NCBI GenBank assembly: GCA_014885115.2
Contig: WKLE02005636.1
Location: 1 to 19,077, forward strand
Direction: 5' to 3'
Source: Asterionellopsis glacialis
Lineage: Eukaryota > Bacillariophyta > Plagiogrammaphyceae > Rhaphoneidales > Asterionellopsidaceae
DNA: 19,077 nt
Part shown: positions 15,101 to 19,077 of the stretch, piece by piece
Position numbering within the stretch: the stretch's first letter is position 1
How the letters are laid out: each line of letters starts with the position of its first letter
The notes under the pieces: generated by a model
Databases searched by the model: none
Told to the model about the DNA's origin: nothing
What the model saw: the letters and a program-made list of their open reading frames with translations, nothing else
Translations under genes and position numbers: made by a program

Positions 15101-15753
15101 CTAAAAATGGAACACCCCAAAATGGACGATCTGGAAAGAACAAGTACATTCGAGAGAAAAAGAATGCCCAAAGGAATGGTCAGAAGACATGCAAGAATGC
15201 ACCAAACGCAACGAATCGAAAAAGGAAGGAGTCTCTACCCGAAAAAAGGGAACAGTATCTAAGAGTTCGGTCACTTTCAGAAGGAGGCGTTACTACACAA
15301 CATCATTCGGATGGAAAGCAAAAGCAAAAACACCAATCACCTCAACCATGCTCATTGCACCAAGAAGACAATAGCAAACGAAAAAGGATTCATTCGAAAT
15401 TATTTGATGAAATCATTTGGAAAAGACTCGTAGAAAATTGTGGATGGCGATTGGAAATTGGAAGTCGTCCAAATGATTTGTATTTCTTTCCTCCAGGTGT
15501 GGAACGTGGGAAAGGATTTAGAAACCGACGCGATTTTTTTGATAGTAAGACAGACGTCCTAAGGTATGTTGAAAAGAGTGATGATCCAACAATAAAGGTG
15601 GCCCTGCAATGTTATTTGACTGAAGCTGAAGAAAAAGAGAAAACACGCTGCAAGAAGAAGCCAAAAAATGGTGTAAAACGTCATTTGAATGGTACAACGA
15701 CAACGCCTGCCCCAAAATCAAAGACACCAAAATGGACTAGCAAGAAAAGCTAG
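12157..15753 (+). CDS. Mosaic protein: C2HC module, degenerate DJ-1/PfpI-like domain, HA-like domain, C-terminal Trp/Gly module
   Basis: 1198 aa from the first in-frame ATG (the frame opens upstream only through TTG). In order: a basic nuclear-type start (SSRKRRR); C191-x2-C194 with H257-x4-C262-x2-C265 after a YFPTSS segment, a likely zinc site; residues 392-650 with the DJ-1/PfpI strand order, RRILIPILEG, E407 at the position of DJ-1 Glu18, DEWDAIIIPTRSGDDGI, KPIGVVGTSS at the nucleophile elbow and GIFVQSNIVTSMGMGIAQLL; a tandem-repeat linker (747-844); an HA-like domain at 900-960 (WNDMFKQL, LGKWASDQR, GFQW); basic segments; and at 1082-1155 IIWKRLVENCGWRLEIG plus YFFPPGVERGKGF. No Cys lies at the elbow, so amidase, protease or deglycase chemistry is unlikely. 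Two long low-complexity inserts split the DJ-1-like fold. I infer a nuclear DNA- or chromatin-associated protein; no single family name fits. Confidence 0.8.
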   Translation: MEEKKDSEEPLLSKYSSTRSTTTITMSSRKRRRMPSGRGDDDHDESIRSLQNPNKNVTNEQQQCSEKDDQASLPTTATIARIAKQHQLGESSCMNDENEMDNNDDDKLKDENDLYNMLDLGDLVTNADRNLVSDVIFLVMSQLQIYHHHHRTTKPPSSVQQQNQQQNQRHHSPRHADSTSAAREAMIGLQCQHCCKQQEQPWRKRRRNVRRSATTTTTTTTTETLKKQNSILAGYTYFPTSSVHLSQISFLYTIIHHFITQCPYCPSEVRVAIQKALLRQNQTKYPQNCSNNNNTTTTTTSQPPISPQQKHHHHQHQEQQQCRKHNLFFERIWSRMHNHNQDETSIVTSPSLRSNMSSPSSLSTTATTLLFRSSPIRHNKLLAKLGQHPYPRRILIPILEGCTSGMELALITTTLVKFRAEIVLVAATATDVGTGRTTTTTNNSHNEIATNRTSEQRQKRKNPRVEGSDNKIRVKLKEGHYGSVPMTLETAMAICKDDEWDAIIIPTRSGDDGILEKPSFSQDLIRLLRYHHMLEKPIGVVGTSSASPKTTFESFSALLKLNQTSPPSSCATAAIAIGNTASQAPIVSKKKSSSPSKQHDSSSTTTGIFVQSNIVTSMGMGIAQLLALQIGEMLYNTEMADCIAKEMLVSRPVRDEGHRRNRQKRRKQQLVGDNATATTSSSSSSYNHTNNNNRQRSAESLKRMDSSPFTERISTTTESTTSAADNNHLERSGTKVDLSTKDQSITDQNVGMTSPPGEKGTPIIVIDESSTMDTNPESNKTEHQTETDQNVSMTSPESNKEEDQTENDQNVSMTSPPVEKDTPNIVVDESSTMDTNPESNKKDQGDTSEEKQEDNNSEAPPPPVTDAATSTVQTAENSQSSTPVPDTSDSKVDGQNASLPSLDWNDMFKQLEKYGDCSVSKLCQKDPVLGKWASDQRIHKESLPYYCIKRLDNMGFQWSDSEREGNFSEDDDHDDVSVIEESKNGTPQNGRSGKNKYIREKKNAQRNGQKTCKNAPNATNRKRKESLPEKREQYLRVRSLSEGGVTTQHHSDGKQKQKHQSPQPCSLHQEDNSKRKRIHSKLFDEIIWKRLVENCGWRLEIGSRPNDLYFFPPGVERGKGFRNRRDFFDSKTDVLRYVEKSDDPTIKVALQCYLTEAEEKEKTRCKKKPKNGVKRHLNGTTTTPAPKSKTPKWTSKKS
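14395..14691 (+). repeat. In-frame tandem repeat (41, 20 and about 38 codons)
   Basis: Three in-frame units each start DQNV-x-MTSP and end PESNK. Units 1 (14395-14517) and 3 (from 14578) share EK-x-TP, then ESSTMDTNPESNK. Unit 2 (14518-14577) lacks the middle 21 codons and jumps from MTSP to ESNK. The near-identical DNA suggests recent duplication followed by an internal deletion. It encodes an acidic, disordered linker between the DJ-1-like and HA-like domains. Confidence 0.85.
14857..15036 (+). other. HA-like (Helicase-associated type) domain within the mosaic protein
   Basis: Residues about 900-960 show the HA pattern: W-x2-MF then GDCSV, LGKW-x3-QR, a helix, and L-x3-GFQW. HA domains are small three-helix, probably nucleic-acid-binding units, usually in strings in diatom proteins. 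Here there is one, with no helicase domain. Confidence 0.65.
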
Positions 15754-16034
15754 ACTAAAAAGGTACTTTAAGGAAATGAACATTTACTCTCCAGGAACTA
15801 TAGTATTTTTGCAGCGGTTACCATTTTCAACTGAAGTTGTCACCATTATTTAGAGCAGACAACATAACGATGTAATAAAATCAATTTCAAGTAGCACCTC
15901 CAATCCCCTCGAAGCAAAAGCAAGATAATTCAAAATCCTTTATAGATTATTTCGATATAGCAAAGACTAAACATGATTCAAAAGCCAGCACAGATTGTTT
16001 CAGTGTAGCAAAGACTACAAAAAGCAACGTAAAT

Positions 16035-19008
16035 TTACCCCCGTCTTCGAGTACTCCGTTTCTGACTACCCAGGGAAGGTGTTGCAGCAGAACCCCAACC
16101 AGCTGACATGAGGTCGTCGACATTATCATTATTACGACCATTATTTTCGTCTTCATCACTGCTAGCATCATAGTTGGCAGCACGTCTTGAATTCCTCGCT
16201 CTTCCATTTGTGGTAGGCTTTCTACTTTTGGTCGTTGATTTTGACACTGTAAAGAATGACAATTGAGATTGAGTTTGCCTCCTTTGGGAAGAGGGTGTTG
16301 CCAATGCCTGAGAAGCTGCTTGAGAAAAAGGAGTTGTTGTTGATGATGATGCTTTCTTTTTTCTCCCTGTCGTTTTGGATGTTGATTTAGAAGCTGCTGC
16401 TTTTCCTCTTTTCTTGGGTCTCTCTACAATGTTTATTTCATCATCACTATCGTCGATCTCAACGATGGCATCACCATCATCGCCTCCTCCATTATGACTT
16501 GTATTCTTATCATCGTCATCATCACTATCTTCGGTATAGTTAGGTTTAGACCTAGCAGTTCGTCGTCTTGGAGAAGCTCTTGAGGGAGCACTGCGTCTCT
16601 GACTAGTGGTCTTAGTACCTTCTAAATCATAATCATTATCAACAGCATCGTCATCAGATGCAGCAGCAGCAGTTTTGCGTCGTCCATTGGTAGTAGATGC
16701 AGAAGCTCGAGAAGTTGTTTTGGATGACCGTGAGGTAGCTGTTGCACGCTTCCTGCTTTTGGGTGCTGGAACTACTTCTGGATCATCGTCATCGTCGTAG
16801 TCGTCTTCATCATCCATGCGAGAGTTCTCTCTAGCATTTTCAAGATCCTCTGCAGGTTCTGGATTACTTTTAGTTTTTCTTTTTCTTGCCTTTTCTGTTT
16901 CAGCCGCAAGAGTTTCTTTCATATTACTAGTATTTGTAGCTGTTGCGTCATCTCCTCCTCCTCCATTGTCGTCGTCATGTGCATTTGCCTCCATTTCAGA
17001 AGCTCGTTTAAACAATGTTTTTTGTTGTTTTTTCAAATCATTGGAAAAATTTTCCTTGATGGCTTGTTTTTGTTCTTTGGATACATAGTCTTCTAAAGCT
17101 AATCCTAATCGATCTTCATTGATTAATTCTAATTTGGATTCAGCCATTTCTAATACACCCTTGACTAAATCTTCGACATTCATTTCTTCTAATTCTTCTG
17201 GTGCCATGGGCTCGTCCAAGGCACCGTTGGCACCGGTGGTACGTTTCTTTTTCTTTTTTTTAGTACCACCCGCCATGGAATCTGTCATTCGACGACGATG
17301 AAATAATAAAATGTCTGTAGGGTTGGCAACATTCCCCACGAACTTCGCACCAAATCTTTGATTATTCAATGTTGTAAACCCTGTATGTTCCACCTTTAAC
17401 CGTACCAACACTTCCTTTGGTTTTTCAATTTTAAACTTGATACGACTCTTGCTATTACCACAATCACCATCACCATTCTCATAACTTTCATCAGCATCAT
17501 GATCGTCATTGCCATTGAACAATATTGTATTTCCACATCGTTGTGCATCCATATGTAATTCTTTTGTTTTTTCCCGTGCTTCATGAATCAAAATTCTGAC
17601 TTCTTCTTCCAACAGTTGACTTACTTTTGTATCAATATTGGGATCTTCTGGATCCAATACGGGATCACCCTCGGATGGATTTGCTTCCGGAGTATACCGA
17701 TTCAAGGATAATTCACCCATGACGAATGATCGTACTTGAGTCAGGGGTATAGCCTCTAACCGAAATTGATTATGACGAATTTCCAAAATACCGACTTGTT
17801 TTTTGACGGCCTCACCACTGGTTAAACTTGTTGCGACACTGGATCCTGGTTGGGTAATACGAAATGTCCCCACAACAGATTCGGTAGGTTCAATATTACA
17901 TTCATGTTCATGCCCCCATACAATCTATATATAGAAAAGTGCATACAAGTTAGAAAGAAAGCTTGTAAGTATATTTGGTCTAAATGCAAATTCATCCAAC
18001 AAGGACACCACGAAAAACATCTTTTTCTTCTTCCCGTTCTAGAGAGAATACGACATGGTATTTACGTACCAAATCCATCCATTCGGGTATCATGGATTCA
18101 TGAACACAATTTTTCACACCTCTTCCCATGTCTCTATTTTGATGCAATGCAAAAATATTAAACCATTCATTTTCCTTCTTCTTGTTATTGCCTCCTTCTT
18201 CATCGTCGTCGTCACCTTCTTCTTCTGATGAAGACGAGGATGGGTCTGTTGTTTCAGGTCTTAAAAATCGTACTTTTTTACCTGTCCACATTCGATTCAA
18301 ACGTTCATCTCTCATGGAACCCATCCCATACAGGGCAACCTTGGTTGAACCCTTTTGTAACAAGACAGGTGATATTTCCACTTTATCTACTTGATCTTGT
18401 CGACCAAAGTAATTGACTAAATTACTGATCGACAATAAATCCAAGGCTGCCAACATGTTGTTCCCCGTACCTACACCATCCCGTGTAGGATCATCATGAT
18501 TGCCATGAATGGAAAAAATAGGCAAATCTACAGAATAATATTCATCTTGATAATTGACTTGTCCATGCAAGGATCGGGTAAAGTTTTGTTGTTGATTACT
18601 CAAAATTTGAATTTGGACAGCATTCGGTCCCATGGTATATCGTCGTATAATATCCATGGTTTTATGCAATGTCGTCCTTGACGGTTTGTTTTCATGGAAT
18701 AAATCACCCGCCATCAATACCATATCACAGCATTTCTTCTGTGCCAACCACAAGACTTCTTCAAAGGCTGCAAAACTATCTAATCCTCGTACAGGATCAC
18801 TTTCACAATACCCTAAATGATTATCTGTCGATACCATGATGCGTAACGTATCGCTGTCGGGTGGTAAATCTGTAGGATTACCTCCATGACGACTGTTGCT
18901 ATTAGCAGCATCATCATTATTATGGTTCATGGAATCATCATCATCATGCACATTCCAAGTACTAATGTTCTTTGATTCTTCCTTGTCGGAATAGGAAGAC
19001 TGTGACAT
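16035..19008 (-). CDS. MRE11: MRE11 double-strand-break repair nuclease, two exons
   Basis: 942 aa from exon 1 (18070-19008, 313 codons) and exon 2 (16035-17924, 629 codons plus stop). MRE11 is the nuclease core of the MRE11-RAD50-NBS1 complex, acting in DNA end resection, checkpoint signalling and meiosis. All phosphoesterase motifs are present: DNHLG (D62, H64), GDLFHENKPS (D102), GNHDDP (N170, H171), ALHQNRD (H289), and GHEHE (H318, H320), the last straddling the splice into exon 2. PVLLQKGSTKVALYGMGS and the capping domain (QPGSSVATSL, VLVRLKVEHTGF, VANPTDILLF) also match. An acidic insert (about 257-275) sits in the catalytic domain. The last 350 residues are disordered, rich in K/R/S/D/E with basic SR/RR blocks. 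The first in-frame ATG is 19006-19008; the frame runs further only via TTG at 19041. Confidence 0.97.
17925..18069 (-). other. MRE11 intron
   Basis: 145-bp phase-0 intron with donor GTACGT and acceptor CTATATATAG. Splicing joins EWMDL to IVWGHEHEC, restoring the last metal-binding motif; reading through gives a non-family sequence and a stop in the intron. Confidence 0.93.
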
Positions 19009-19077
19009 GGTCTCTCTTTCTCTTGATTTGAAAATATACAATCTACAGTCTTTCTCTAGGATGGAAAATTTGTCTAT

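Overview
The window looks like nuclear DNA from a diatom (photosynthetic stramenopile). Four things point there: AT-rich intergenic DNA with short GT–AG introns; large proteins full of Q/N/H/D homopolymers; PPR proteins with an unusually long repeat period, one of them carrying a signal peptide followed by an ASAFAP-like AAA|F motif (the import signal of red-algal secondary plastids); and a protein with the Helicase-associated (HA) type domain that is abundant in diatoms. The species cannot be fixed from sequence alone. There is a 3-base N gap at 9744-9746.

Layout: 1-552 is non-coding, with a cluster of CTAG-centred palindromes. 553-3030 (-) encodes an 825-aa PPR protein with a likely mitochondrial presequence. 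3694-4584 (+) encodes a NAA40/NatD histone N-terminal acetyltransferase, transcribed divergently from the first PPR gene. 4934-9259 (-) encodes a second, very large PPR protein (about 23 repeats, probably plastid-targeted), convergent with NAA40. An 806-bp divergent spacer holding the N gap leads to SAR1 (10066-10772, +), a COPII GTPase whose first 14 codons lie in a separate small exon. 10773-12156 is a 1.4-kb spacer that seems to hold a 3' coding exon of an unidentified minus-strand gene (11327-11520) and a GC-richer island (about 11627-11942). 12157-15753 (+) is the most unusual gene: a 1198-aa mosaic of a C2HC zinc-binding-like module, a degenerate DJ-1/PfpI-fold domain without its cysteine nucleophile, an HA-like domain and a C-terminal Trp/Gly module. 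16035-19008 (-) is MRE11, the DNA double-strand-break nuclease, with one 145-bp intron and a long disordered basic tail.

The genes do not form one pathway. Two PPR proteins act on organelle RNA, SAR1 in ER export, NAA40 on histone N-termini, MRE11 in DNA repair, and the mosaic protein is probably nuclear. The observations most worth following are the DJ-1-like/HA mosaic, the pair of long-period PPR genes with different predicted organelles, an 8-mer (TACTGTAC) found six times and only in non-coding DNA, and the unannotated exon in the SAR1 downstream spacer.
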